A stretch of DNA of 64,000 bases, taken from positions 8,564,885-8,628,884 of the forward strand of contig NC_133102.1 of the NCBI RefSeq assembly GCF_022965805.1. Direction: 5' to 3'. Positions 46,269 through 57,405 of the stretch are shown one piece after another; positions within the stretch are counted from its first letter, which is position 1, and the number at the start of each line of letters is the position of its first letter. Made by a program: the position numbers and the translations under genes. The notes beneath the pieces are model-generated. The model saw only the letters and a list, made by a program, of their open reading frames with translations. It was not told the DNA's origin and did no database searches. Origin of the DNA: Primulina eburnea. Taxonomy: Eukaryota > Streptophyta > Magnoliopsida > Lamiales > Gesneriaceae.

Positions 46269-48023
46269 TTAGTGGTACGTCGAGGCCACTGCTCTCATTT
46301 CATTCATGGCTGGTCTCCCTATGATGACATTATATGAAGATGGGGCGTCCACTACTGTGAAAGTAGTTATTACAGTTTTTCTCAAGTCTCCAGTGCCCAG
46401 AGTCAGGGGTAGAGCAATTTCCCTCTCTGGATACACGGCGTGCCCAGCAAACCCGAACAGGGCGGTTTCCACAGTTTCCAGCTGGTATTCATGCAGATCC
46501 ATTTGGATGAGGGCATCTTTGAAAATAACATTGACAGAGCTCCCATTATCCACGAAAATTCTTAACACGTCATAGTTGGCGATGCGGGCCTGAATGACCA
46601 GCGCATTATTGTGAGGTAAACTCACTCCTTGGAGATCTTCTGGTCCAAAGCTTATAATCGGCTCGTCTCTTCTTTTATTATCAACTTCTAGACACTCCCT
46701 CCTACTCCTTGTCTTCCTTGCCCGATTAGAGTCGCCATCAGTAGCTCCCCCCGAAATCATTTTGATTACTCCTCGACTCGGAGAAGGATCCTCTCCTCCC
46801 GCTGGCTTGATTCTCTCTTCCCGGGTACTCGTTTCTCCTCCTCGTCTTCCACTTGAAGTGCTCATCGTTCTTTGGGGAATATTCAGCGATGAACGTCTGG
46901 ACAACCAGGGTGGTTGTTTAGATCGTTCTCGTGGCGGGTGAGGCGCGGACACGGGACGTCTATTAGCATTTCTTCCTAGGACTCGGCACTGATTAGTATC
47001 GTGAGCACAATTTTTATGAAGGGTACAGTACCTTTTTTGTTCTGGCTTGGAGATTCTGACCTCTGAACGGGGAGGAAGGACTTCATTTGACCTGCACTCT
47101 TGAATCTCTCTGTCCCGAGCCATCTTTAAAGGCACATGGGGAAAATGACCCCCACCACTTTTCTTAGGAGCTCTTTCTTCAGTTTTGTAAGTCCGATCTC
47201 CTCTTGCTCTTTTCAAGGCCTCTCTTTTCTGGTTTTGCGCTTCTTCCATATTGATATATTTCTCCGCTCGTGACAGGAGATCCTCAAAATTTTCAGGCAG
47301 TTTTTTGGTTAAGGATCGGAAGAAATCCCCTTCCCATAACCCTTGCATAAATGCGGTGGTTTTTGTCTCAGGTGCACAGGTCGGCACATCAAGGGCCACC
47401 CGATTGAATCTTTTGAGATAAGCCCTCAGGGTTTCATCTTGCCTTTGCTTTACTTCGAATAAACTGAAGGCGGTCTTTTTGTACTTTTTACTGCTGCTAA
47501 ATTGATGCAAGAACACTTTTTGAAAATCTTCAAAGCAACAGATGCTTTGTGGTGCCAACCCTTCAAACCATCTCTGTGCGGAATCGACCAGAGTGGTAAG
47601 AAATACTTTACATTTGATTGGGTCTTCATAGCAGTGCAACATGGCCATATTTTCGAAACGCGCGAGGTGTTCCTCAGGGTCAGAGCTTCCATCATAATCT
47701 TTGATTTTTGCCGACTTGAAATGCCCGGGAAGTGGTTCCCGGATGATGATATCAGAGAATGGGCAGCCTTTGATTACAAAAATACCGCCCTTGGAGACAG
47801 CCTGCCCTTCCAATGCTTTCACTTTTTTTCTTAATTCTTCCAATTCTCCAGCGATAGTGGGGGATTTAGAACCTGCGCTTTCCCTTTCTTCTTCCCTTCT
47901 CTCTTCCTCTTGTGCTTGCTTACGCTGCTGTTCATGCTGACTGGCCTGGTGAGAAGCAGCCTTTTTGGCGTTAGCCATGTTGACAGCATCGGTTATGATT
48001 TTCTTCAATTCTTCGGGAGTCAA
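46269..48023 (-). CDS. Tat element gag with N-terminal part of protease
   Basis: 584 codons from the ATG at 48023. It has a Glu/Arg/Gln-rich N-terminus with a coiled coil (about residues 10-80), then the Retrotrans_gag capsid domain ('KIKDYDGSSDPEEHLARFEN', 'AQRWFEGLAPQSICCFEDFQ', 'RQDETLRAYLKRFNRVALDV'). A basic linker and a CX2HX4HX4C-like knuckle ('YCTLHKNCAHDTNQC') follow. From about residue 490 comes an aspartic-protease-like region with DNGSSVN where families usually have D-T/S-G, and 'YNVIIGRPAMNEMRAVAS'. It ends YH-TAA. Relatives read straight through this point, so the stop is either one nonsense change or a readthrough site. Confidence 0.9.
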   Translation of the reverse strand: MTPEELKKIITDAVNMANAKKAASHQASQHEQQRKQAQEEERREEERESAGSKSPTIAGELEELRKKVKALEGQAVSKGGIFVIKGCPFSDIIIREPLPGHFKSAKIKDYDGSSDPEEHLARFENMAMLHCYEDPIKCKVFLTTLVDSAQRWFEGLAPQSICCFEDFQKVFLHQFSSSKKYKKTAFSLFEVKQRQDETLRAYLKRFNRVALDVPTCAPETKTTAFMQGLWEGDFFRSLTKKLPENFEDLLSRAEKYINMEEAQNQKREALKRARGDRTYKTEERAPKKSGGGHFPHVPLKMARDREIQECRSNEVLPPRSEVRISKPEQKRYCTLHKNCAHDTNQCRVLGRNANRRPVSAPHPPRERSKQPPWLSRRSSLNIPQRTMSTSSGRRGGETSTREERIKPAGGEDPSPSRGVIKMISGGATDGDSNRARKTRSRRECLEVDNKRRDEPIISFGPEDLQGVSLPHNNALVIQARIANYDVLRIFVDNGSSVNVIFKDALIQMDLHEYQLETVETALFGFAGHAVYPEREIALPLTLGTGDLRKTVITTFTVVDAPSSYNVIIGRPAMNEMRAVASTYH

Positions 48024-48159
48024 ATGAATGGTGGGTTGAGGATCATTAGGGGGGGACCACCTGCGCCAGAGAGACGTGTATTGTTTTCCTCTGGGGCTCG
48101 AGAGGCGTCTTGGTTTGCTCTCCTAGTAGGAGCCATATCCACGTCTTAGGACTCAGATT

Positions 48160-48177
48160 TCCCACAGACGGCGCCAA
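48160..48177 (-). other. Primer-binding site of the Tat element
   Basis: On the minus strand TTGGCGCCGTCTGTGGG follows the 5' LTR end directly. The same sequence abuts the LTR remnant of the related element at 2948-2964. The TGG start is expected for pairing with a tRNA 3' CCA. I do not name the tRNA. Confidence 0.75.
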
Positions 48178-48863
48178 TGATGCCACCCGGGTCGAACAGT
48201 GGAGTCGGGTCGGGAACTCTACCAGGTAAGCTATCAAGAATACGGGAAGAAATATGAGCTAAGACGGCGAACTGGAAGGAAGATTCTTCGTTTGCCTTTG
48301 AAAGATCTGCCAATAAGAAAAACAACCACGTGAATGGGCGCCGGAGGGGGTCCCCGACGTGGCCACTCCGATGCTTAAGTCAGCAGGGTACTCAAGCAAT
48401 AAAACCAATGTAGCCAAGTGATGGCTGTGATATTGGTGTGCAATAAATGAGTGTGTTAAATGTTCATTAATATCTGAATGAAGGAATAAATGCAAAACCT
48501 GGTATTTATAGTGGAGGAAATAATGATGACCTCGTTTTTTGAGACGTGCGCATTAAATATACTAGGGCGGCTGATTATACCCTATTGTTCTGACATGTCA
48601 AATCATATATTAGTCATATCCCATCTGTCCAGTCACTCATTAATGTTAACAGGTCGGCCGCGTGTATTTTATTAAGTCAACATCATTAAATGCCTCCCTC
48701 GCTTCGAGATGTCAGAAGAGAAGTTATACCAGAACTCTGGTGCTATGTCCTGAATCAACCACTCGAGAGATGGGCTGTCCTGACCCGGGCATCGCTCATG
48801 GGCCTGACCCATGACCCGAGCATTCCCGGGATCAACTGCCCGGGACATATCGGGGTATCATCA
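48178..48863 (-). repeat. 5' LTR of the Tat element
   Basis: 686 bp, TGATGCC to ...ggtatcatca, equal in length to the 3' LTR with 7 substitutions and no indel by my reading. It contains 'cctggtatttatagtgg'-type sequence read on the complement as a possible core promoter. Confidence 0.95.
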
Positions 48864-49965
48864 GTCGCAATATTTATGCATTCTATTGTTGCAAATTAAG
48901 ATACCGCCTACTTACTTTCCATTCTGTTCTTGAACTATTTGATGAGCTGATTTAGACACAATTTCTCGCTTAGGCTTCAATACAATGTCGGTACCCTCAC
49001 TCTTTACCTCATTCTTGTCAAGAATCTCCTGATAAGGCTTCAACACAGTCTCAGTTTCCTCATTTTTCACATCTGCTTTGTACACTGACTCAAGCGCTGG
49101 GGATACAGACTCACATTTTGATACAATCAAGAACCTAAAATATCACATGTTGTACCATATAAAATGTTAAACTTCATCAAGATAAGTCGAATAAGATTAA
49201 GCAAAATAAAAGTATCAGAATAATTTACTTTTCTGTCTTTGTTGGGTTTTCCTGCAACAGTGCCCTCACCTTCTTCTTACCATCATTCGCCATAAACCTG
49301 AATTATTCAACAAAAACAAGGTTTTAATTCCTCTTTCACACAACCAATTCTTTTCAGATCCCGTCGAATAAAAACACTTGTCGCATCAGCAAAATAATTG
49401 TACAACACTATAACGAGCTTCATAAATGATTACTTGGCTACCAGCTGAGAAACAGTTCATAAAACTCATCGAGCCGAAATCAGAAATTTTCATAAACTCG
49501 TAACACCACTTTAGTGACAACCAAATTCTTTACGTCACTATTACACGGAAAATCGATTTAAAAACGGGTACATGTATTTCGACCCAGAACTCCAGAAGGC
49601 TTTAGATCCACGACTTGTCTGATAATTTCCGGAAAATCTGACGTAGAATCAGGACACGGGTTAGCCAGAATAGTAGATATCGCATCTGGGCTCACGGGTG
49701 AGCGAAATGAATATGAAGATTAGGAGCGAAAGTTTTTGGAGGGCTTTTGATTGAAATTTTGAAATCGGATTTTGGCGCGAGTGGGATCTTTTGTCTGTGC
49801 CAAATGGTTTGTCTAAATTTAAAGTGGTATTATCAAACTTTGAAATATCTTTCAAAATGTAAAACTACGTAAATCTTGGGGAATACATTTGAAAAAAAGA
49901 CGTCAAATTAATAATTGGTCATCCCTTAACTGATTTACATTAAAAGTTCCTAATTTTCTAACATT

Positions 49966-51059
49966 CTAACACCATGACCAACATGATGGCACGCAGGGAA
50001 ACCATCTTGGTCGTGTCGCGACGTTTCCGGTTGTATTCGAAGGTTCTGTCTCTGGCTCTTCCGTGATGGTCAGTTGTTGCGAATGGGGTCGTGATTGTTC
50101 TTGGCTTGTGCTCTTTATGGAAGCAGCTGAACCGATTGAAGCACCTTTGTCACGGTCTCCAGTCATTCTGAAGTATAGCAAAATGAGTCAATTCGTTGCA
50201 ATAATAAATGAAAGCTTGATTTTGATCTCAATCTAGTTCAACTTTTCGAGCTCGTCGATTATATAAAAACTTACGTGCAAAATGCGAAAGATTTGGTACT
50301 TGTCCTGCTCCCCTCTGAACGGTGAGAAACGCATCTTGCCTCGGTGGCTTGAGCCAAGGATTTTTCATTCTTCTGGTTCTCGCTATCCCTGATCACCTCC
50401 TTCATCGTCGCCTCCGCTATTCCCAGCTCACGACTTCTGGTATCAGCACCCGCCTTGCTGCCCGCACACTGCACCGCCGAGTAACTAAACATCCGACCAG
50501 ACGTCGACGTCTGATCTCCTGCACGAAGCTCCCCGGATTTCGAGAAGATATGGTCGTTAGTGAAGCTCATGTTCCCCATGTGGATACTGAACAATGATTC
50601 GTTCGAAGCCACGCTCCAATCCGTGGGTGCCGTCGACTTGTTTCTTGCGAATACATGAGATGGGATCCTATATGAAGAAGTGGTGGGATTATGCTCCATT
50701 GTTTGTGTAGGAGGGGCGTCAGTTACTGATACATCATTGGCATTGGGTGGTGCTGACTGAATATTCGATGTTTCCTTGGAATTTTCGGAGACCGTAGTAT
50801 CAATGTGTGAAGAGACAATGCTTGGAGTGAATAGATCATTGTCTCCAAAAGGGTCGTAGACTAATGGGGAATCAGGTGAAGAAGAAGAAGAAGAAGAAGA
50901 AGAGGAGGAGGAGAAAGAAGCAGAGGAAGAGAGACTTGATATTTTGCTCGTATTGTTGCGATTTTCGACCTTTTCAACAGCAACAGAAATTTTTTTTTGC
51001 TGGGATTCTGTGGATGATGTTGGCTTATTCGGATCATGATCATGTGAAAGCGATCCCAT
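49966..51059 (-). CDS. Serine-rich plant protein, two exons
   Basis: Exon 1 is 51059-50275 and exon 2 is 50167-49966, with phases compatible at a GT-AG intron, giving about 328 aa. A tract of consecutive Ser lies near residues 43-60, encoded by a GAA/TCC-rich run on the plus strand (50879-50935). The middle holds 'DWSVASNESLFSIHMGNMSF', which I recognise from a plant family annotated only as serine-rich protein-like. The C-terminus is short, Cys/Trp-rich ('FPCVPSCWSWC' at the end), as in that family. No signal peptide or membrane segment is seen. The function is unknown. An AG acceptor near 51100 suggests a 5' UTR intron further upstream. Confidence 0.78.
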
Positions 51060-52474
51060 TCCGTTTGAAATGTATATGTATCAATTTAGACCTGTAAGTA
51101 AGCAAACACACATTATGACAAACAGAATTGGGAACAAATTCAAAACATGTCAGCATTGGTTGAATGATTGAATCACATGCATTGTTAACTTATTCTCATG
51201 ATTCTTGACAGTTGATAAAATAATTATCAATCGATTAAAGTAGCATCAAAATCCCACAAAAAACCAAAGATTAATAATTAAAACAAAAAACAGAGAAATC
51301 ATAAGAGTTTACACCTCCATCCCAAATTGTATTTCATCTCATATTTTACCTTATCCAGATATAACTAATTAAAATAAAAAAACTCAAAAGACCTATCACA
51401 TGTTTTGGTTTTCCATGACATCGCATATACTGTGGAAAAATCCCAGTTTTGGTCGGCTCGCAAAATATGAGAGACTTACATATCGAACGAGAAGTCGTGG
51501 ATTATACAGAAGAACAAGTATAAAACAAAGGCATGCATGCATACCATGTATATTTGTACCCCTTTTGTTTAGAGGAAAGAAGCCTGGCATGGATTTGACC
51601 CAAAGTTTCACGAAACCTGGGCACAATATCGGCAGACTCCTTTCCACCGTGATGCACGACAAAGAAAAGAATATGACAATGTAATGAACCATGCAAAGAA
51701 ATTTGTCCTAAAAAGAATTGATGGTTTGACGTTGATTTAGCATCTCCCACTGGTACACGATGAAGGAGAATAGAGGTACTACTAGGTAAAGATTATGTTT
51801 ACACCCAAGCATTAGATAAGATCAATTATTCTTATGCAATAAAATGTAATTACTTATTTTGGATATTCAATTGTGGGTATACACACACATATATATTTCA
51901 CTCGATATAACATAGAATAATATGTAAATTTTTAAAAGCTTTTATAAGTTAATCAATCTTGGTGCAAAAGGAATTTTTGTGCAATATTCCATACAAGGGC
52001 AATATTTCAATTTTAAGTTTGTGATAATAGTATTTTTTTCCAGTTATTTTTATATACATGCGATTATTAAATAAGATAAGTATTCGTATGCAATTAGATT
52101 TAACTACATATTTTGGATTGTACGTGGATATTACGTCAAACCTCAAATGAGGTGAACTGACCTGACAAAATCGAAAAAACACATGCAAAGGCCTGAAACA
52201 CACTAAAGAATATCCAACAAAATGTAGAATTTCAAGTGCTGATTTGGGGTGGCTAATATTATATAAGATAATAATCCCACAATTGTTTCACAGAAAAATG
52301 GTTGTTAATTATAACAACCAAAAACCTTGCATTTGTTGCCTTTATTTTTCCGGATAACGACCCTTCATTTTTGAAATGGAAGGCTTTGGGGCTCTAGGCT
52401 TGTGCCTTGGTAGGTAATGGCTATGGCTTCACATTGAGGCTTCTTCTACTAAATTTCTTGGCTCCAAAATACGG
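51060..52474. other. Intergenic region between serine-rich gene and NPGR1-like gene
   Basis: It contains the 5' UTR/promoter of the serine-rich gene (minus strand) and the 3' UTR of the NPGR1-like gene. Overlapping frames at 51396-51750 on both strands have no recognisable domain. No repeat or RNA gene is evident. Confidence 0.45.
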
Positions 52475-55400
52475 TCAGATAAAGCTATGGACGGGGGCAG
52501 AAACCTTAAGCTCGTGTGCAGCTTGAAAAGAGTCTGCTGCCTGCTGCATTGATCCTTCCATTTTATACACCAATCCGAGGCTGAACCATGCGTCATGGTT
52601 CGTATGTTCCAAACGAAGAGCATTCATCAAGAAACTTTTCGCGACATGAAGTGACTCGTCATGTCCCGATTTTATCAGTACTTTGGCAGTTGAAACAATG
52701 CTTGGGACATAATCTGGATCTATTGATAATGCAACCGAGAACGCGACGAGGGCTTCCTTGTGTCTTTCTCGAGCTTCAAGAAGACAGCCTGGATTCGTTT
52801 AAGAAAACATGTAAACAGGATGACCCAATGTTCTTATTAGAAATCACGAGAGAATTAGAAAAGAATGTAAACCTGTTGCATGCCAACAACGAGGGGAGTA
52901 AATCCGAGTCGCCTTAGCTTTTTCTATGCAAATATCTGCATCAAGCCATGACTCGTGGTCTGAATAAACTCCAGCCAAATCTAGCCAGGCTTCTAATTCC
53001 AAGCTCCTCGTAGTCAGGACCTGAAAATCAAAAACACTAAAGAATTTGAAGATCAATAGTTTCCTTCAAGCGGAAAGACTCAAGAAATGGCCATCAAATT
53101 TACTACAGACTAGCTACTCTGCACACGCAGTGCGTGTGTACAATTTTTTTTTATAATTATTTATGGACTAAAATGAAATTTGACAAATTATCGAGGTACT
53201 AAAGTGCTATTTGAATAATTGTAATAAAAAAAATAAAAATAAAAATGTTTTTTGAAATTAAAAAAAATAAAAATGTAATTTTGATATCAAATATGAGCAA
53301 AATAGGGAAACCAAAAAACAGACCAAAGACACCAAAAACAGTTATTCTAATATGCTTAAACTTAATAAATAGTAAAAGATGTATTCCCGCAACTGTTCAA
53401 GAGATTCTGCAAGTTCACTTTCAAGATTTCATAAAATGAATTCTAAAGCGCGCACACCTCATCCATGTTCTTCTCATGTTCGTCAAGCCCTTGGATCAAA
53501 GACAGCAAAATCCTGTAGGTTTCTACTGCTTGCTTTGGGTTCTCTTCAGCAATCTGAATCACAGCTTTGAGCCTCAAAAGTTCTAGCTGGTCAATAATTC
53601 CCATTTCATCCAAAGCAAGGTCGATGATGGCTCCGGAATCTTTTAGTTTATGCTCTCCAGAAGCAACAAGTGCCATCAGTTTCCACCCCTTCCCCGAACA
53701 TCCTGCCATGATTTTAGAATACATAATCGCATTTTCGAAAGCTGGGCCAAAGTCCCGCTGAATCGCATTTTCCAGCCCGAGATTAAAATAAATCTCGGGA
53801 TCTTTAATGCCAATTTGAGAAGCTTTGTTTAAGGAGTCAAGTGAATCCTTGTACAATTTAGTCCTATCAAAATCTGAAATGGACATTCTTGCTGCGTTTC
53901 CACAGCATACCCCAAGAAACTTATGTACTTCATTGTTTAGATGCTCGTTTCGGTCTATAGAAATATCTATCACTCTTTGTGCAAAATCTATCCCTTCCAA
54001 TGACTCATTCGGGACTTGAGCACACAACTTCGCTCCCAGCAAGAATGATGCCAAGTGACTTTTGTGCTTAGCTTCTGAAAGGCCTGACATTTTCTTTAAA
54101 AGGTTTATCGCTGTTGCATTCTGACCTGCAGCACCATAACAAAGTGCAAGAAAATACCATCTTTCTGTTCGATTATATATACCAGGAAGGACTTGCTCCA
54201 CGTGATCAGCCAAAGACTCAAACTGCCCCGTGATTGTGAGTGCGAAAGTTAAATGATCCATTATTTCTGGATCCCAATCTATTTCACCGTACAAAACCTT
54301 CTGCATAAGTATAAATAACAGGAGGATTGATTCTTCCGTGTTATTTTTCAGAAATGCTGGTTCCTGAGTTTTATATCGAGATGGACTTTTGGATTCAACT
54401 CCACCATAGAGCAATATAGCAGCCAAATCTTTCTGTGTCTCTGCAAGTTTTCGAGGATCTAAGCTCCAAGGCTTTACAAGAGCTCTTCGATATGAAGTAA
54501 CCGCTTCATCTAGAGAGCCTTCCTGTATCCAAAGTTTGGGAAGAAGCTCAAGTGCTTTATGAAACATATCGAGTATCTTGCTCTCAATGCATAATCCCCC
54601 TGATATACCATTTGGCAGAGCTAATTCAACCGTATCCAAGATGATTTTGCACTCTTTTGCAGCTTCTAGTATTCATTAAAACACAAAAAGAAAAAGATTA
54701 GTATAACCAAAAGTGAAATCCATCAATGGAAAATGTTTAGGTTCCGATTCCTTTTTGATAACCGTGTTGTATTTATTTCTAGTTCAATTTGACAATTGGG
54801 AAAAAGAGAAGGAAAGAAATGGCTTGTTGAACTAAATCCATATGAATCGAGTAATTCAGTTCATATAAAGTATTTGTCCGTATCCTTTTAGGTTTTAAAA
54901 GAATCAAATCTCACATAATCACTAAATTTCCTACAATTCCTGTTTTGGTTCATATTTTTAGTACAAGATTTGAAACACAGGTCTTCAAATCTGGTTCTAA
55001 ACCAAAACCGAGAAGTCGCTTCTAGTTTTGTTTGTGGAGAACAAAGCTAAGAGTTGCAGATTCTGATAAAAACCCATAGTAAAATCTATTTGTTGCCTTG
55101 TGCCGGTTACCTTTAATTCGTCCAAGCTCAGCCATAGATTTTGCTTTGAGCAAGATTGCTTCGAGAATTAGACTCACTGAATGCAGAGACATTATACTAG
55201 CCACACCACATCGACTTCCGCCACGTAATTTCGGTTTCCGAATACTGTCACTGATAGCTTTTGACATCCTAGGCATCAAGATTTTGATATCGATCCCTTG
55301 AAAAACTTGCAGAGCAGCATCAAAATTACCCCTCTGGTATTCTAGTCTCCCCAACAAGGCTCTAGCCTCCTAAACTCATAATCAAAAGCCAATCTGCTTA

Positions 55401-55845
55401 GTTTCAAGAAATAAAACTGGAGTACTCGTTGAATGTGATTCTCAATCCAAATATGAAAACTTGGTGTACAGCGGTTGAAACATTAAATAATGCGTAATTT
55501 TCACCAGTGATATGAGAACTCTAGAGCGATACAGGATCCAACTATCAACACTATAATAAAGCCATGTAACTCAAAGTCTTTTCACTTGTTCAATCCGTGG
55601 CGCAGACGCTACAGAAAATGAAGGAAAATTGGTTGCTAAAGTACCTCATAGTTAAGAGAGAGTGCCTCTTTCAAGGTTGATTCAGCTTCATCAACTTGAG
55701 CATCTTCAAGTTTTGATTCCCAATCAACAGTCCCAGTTCTTGATGAAAGTGCACTTGCGGAGAAATCCCTTGTAGCTAATGACTCTGGAGACTGAGTCAC
55801 AGCCTCCTCAAACTTGAATTTCTCTCCAGAACAAGCGCACAACAT
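52475..55845 (-). CDS. NPGR1: NO POLLEN GERMINATION RELATED 1-like TPR protein, five exons
   Basis: Exons 55845-55645, 55369-55111, 54665-53458, 53020-52873 and 52788-52475 total 2130 nt (709 aa) with consistent phases; NPGR1 of Arabidopsis is about 700 aa. The N-terminus 'MLCACSGEKF' and 'SPESLATRDFSASALSSRTG' are diagnostic of the family. TPR motifs include 'EARALLGRLEYQRGNFDAAL', 'EAVTSYRRALVKPWSLDPRK' and the last two helices before '...APVHSFI'. NPG/NPGR proteins bind calmodulin. They are TTC7-like scaffolds that bring PI4-kinase alpha1 to the plasma membrane (family knowledge). An acceptor-rich stretch above 55900 may hold a 5' UTR intron. No lesion seen. Confidence 0.92.
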
Positions 55846-56562
55846 TTCTTCTTCTTTGTGTCCTTTGAAACCCCAAGAAAAAATATATCACCACCCTTTT
55901 CTTGTGTGATCAAAATGTCCCCTTTTCACTCACAAATTTTTTATTAAAACCCCTGCAAAAAGCAAATAAGCAATAAAAGAAAAGGTGTAAGAAGGATGCA
56001 ATAAAACCAGTGGGTACGAAAGACCAACTCTTTAAACTAATCAGAACCTGATTTCTTCACTAATTCAGACACGGGTCTGTTCTGAAAAACAACAATATCG
56101 AACAAAAAAAAATCCAACTTCAAGTTTTTTTTATAGAACCCAGAGTAGAGAACCCGAAAGGAGACAAAAACAACCACACCAGAATCCGCAAAACATTGAA
56201 AGGGACTGAAGCAGGAAGATGGCTATAGAACAAGGAAAGCTGACCATAAAAAAACAAGAAGTGCAGAAAACAAAATAAAAAATATTTACATTGTGTAGAG
56301 AAATGATCAATGGTTCTGATCGAGCAAAATTTCTGAAAACGGTACTATGTTTTGGAGATCTGAGTTTGAGTTTGACAGGACATTCTCACTTTCATGATAT
56401 TATTAATTCAATAAATTAATACAACGTGTTGTATTTTGGTCATAGCCTAATAAGAAGTTGGTTTGACTGTAGTGACAGAGTGTGAGGCATGGGGATGGGA
56501 GTTAAAGGTCGTTGCAGAGCCGCTGCGGCTGTTCAAAAGATTCTCTGTGTTCCTTTTTTGGG
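55846..56562. promoter_or_regulatory. 5' region of the NPGR1-like gene
   Basis: About 700 bp upstream of the ATG at 55845, with A-rich and CT-rich tracts typical of plant leaders. I see no single convincing TATA box. It ends at the (TA)n tract at 56563. Confidence 0.4.
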
Positions 56563-56571
56563 TATATATAT

Positions 56572-56619
<48 letters not shown>

Positions 56620-56795
56620 CAATGATACCCTGTACATCTCTTCCCTGCACACCTATGAGCGTCTGTCTACGTGGCACGTCCACAACCACACAAAATTTTT
56701 TGTTTTGTTTTTTTTTTAAAAAAGCTGACCAATCATGCACCGCCACCTAGGCGGTGCTCATGATACCCTGCACACCTGGTGTGCAGGGTAACAAA

Positions 56796-56859
<64 letters not shown>
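56563..56859. mobile_element. Small element flanked by (TA)n tracts
   Basis: (TA)n runs at 56563-56616 and 56799-56859 bracket a ~180-bp segment (56617-56798). The segment holds 'gataccctgcacacc' next to its inverted complement 'ggtgtgcagggt' and a diverged third copy at its left end ('gataccctgtacatc'). Micron-type MITEs of rice insert specifically in TA microsatellites with this layout. No coding sequence is present. Confidence 0.5.
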
Positions 56860-56862
<3 letters not shown>

Positions 56863-57405
56863 TACTGGAAATATAAGTAGGAAATTTTGATAATATTTAA
56901 ATGAATTAAAATACGGCTAATAGTATTTATTAATTGAAACAAATCAAACCACAAAATCAAAAATCATAACCATAGACATATATGAATCGGAGAAGTTATC
57001 TTATCCACATGACAGACTTTTGAATATCTTATCCACATGACGCACTTTTGAATATCTTATCCACATGACGCATTTTTGAATATACTTCTTGGTTGATTTT
57101 GATAACTCAACAACTCTTTGTCGTAATTTGTTATAATATATATATATAACCATTTTGGTATACTCAGCAAGTATATGATTGTCTTTAACATCTATTATGT
57201 TATTTAAAATCCTTATCTGGGATATGACATGCTCGTAGTTTACTTCCCTATCAGGACGTTTTTTTTCGGTTTTCTACATTTTTTATCCAGTAATTTTATT
57301 TTCAAAATATTTATTTTATTATTGAATGATTTTTCAGTTTTTGACAATCATCAACTATAACTCATAAGAATAAATATTATTTTTAGTCGTGAATGGTTTT
57401 TACTT
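56860..57405. repeat. AT-rich flank with a 28-bp triplet repeat
   Basis: Three copies of a 28-bp unit 'ttatccacatgacgcacttt'+8 lie at 57001-57084. The rest is AT-rich. No copia gag or 5' LTR is recognisable here, which is why the following element is called 5'-truncated. Confidence 0.6.

Larger units (their letters stand above)
36974..48868 (-). mobile_element. Full-length Tat-lineage Ty3/gypsy retrotransposon with antisense genes
   Basis: 11.9 kb on the minus strand, inserted in intron 3 of the RPA1-like pseudogene. Target duplication GTCGC is at 36974-36978 and 48864-48868. Two 686-bp LTRs (36979-37664, 48178-48863) differ at 7 positions by my count. Element order: 5' LTR, primer-binding site, gag, pol (protease end, RT, two RNase H domains, integrase), 54-bp tandem array, three genes on the opposite strand, polypurine tract 'aaggaaggag', 3' LTR. 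Dual RNase H, a gap between pol and the 3' LTR, and antisense extra ORFs are known traits of the Tat group (Retand, Grande). 1% LTR divergence implies a young insertion. Confidence 0.95.
34716..49698 (-). pseudogene. RPA1: RPA70 / RPA1 (B/D type) pseudogene, 12 exons, retrotransposon in intron 3
   Basis: RPA1 is the large subunit of the single-strand DNA-binding replication protein A. Exons (high to low): ~49698-49570, 49297-49229, 49134-48916, 36912-36735, 36637-36367, 36288-36186, 36099-35975, 35894-35815, 35718-35574, 35370-35210, 35121-35001, 34913-34716. They cover the N domain, the DNA-binding OB folds ('HPLVSLNPYQCNWTIKVRV', 'KARGEGCVFNVELTDED'-like) and the C-terminal zinc ribbon with CKTC and CEFC. 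Lesions: exon 1 has no ATG after an in-frame stop at 49720-49722; exon 1 changes frame near 49585; TAA at 36269-36271 sits where relatives have Gln after DVIGVV; exon 8 carries one extra base near 35830. Splice sites survive, so decay may be recent. An N-truncated start at 49293 would still meet the TAA. Confidence 0.82.

Noticed and set aside
44097..47940. Many plus-strand ORFs of 60-130 codons across gag-pol of the Tat element
   Set aside because: They are shadows of the long minus-strand frames, with no promoters or conserved text, unlike the antisense genes at 38-42.5 kb.
50322..50597. 91-codon plus-strand ORF rich in Arg and His
   Set aside because: Antisense shadow of the serine-rich protein exon 1.
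51396..51750. Overlapping 80-98-codon ORFs on both strands
   Set aside because: Mutual overlap, no domain, and position in the presumed 5' region of the serine-rich gene.
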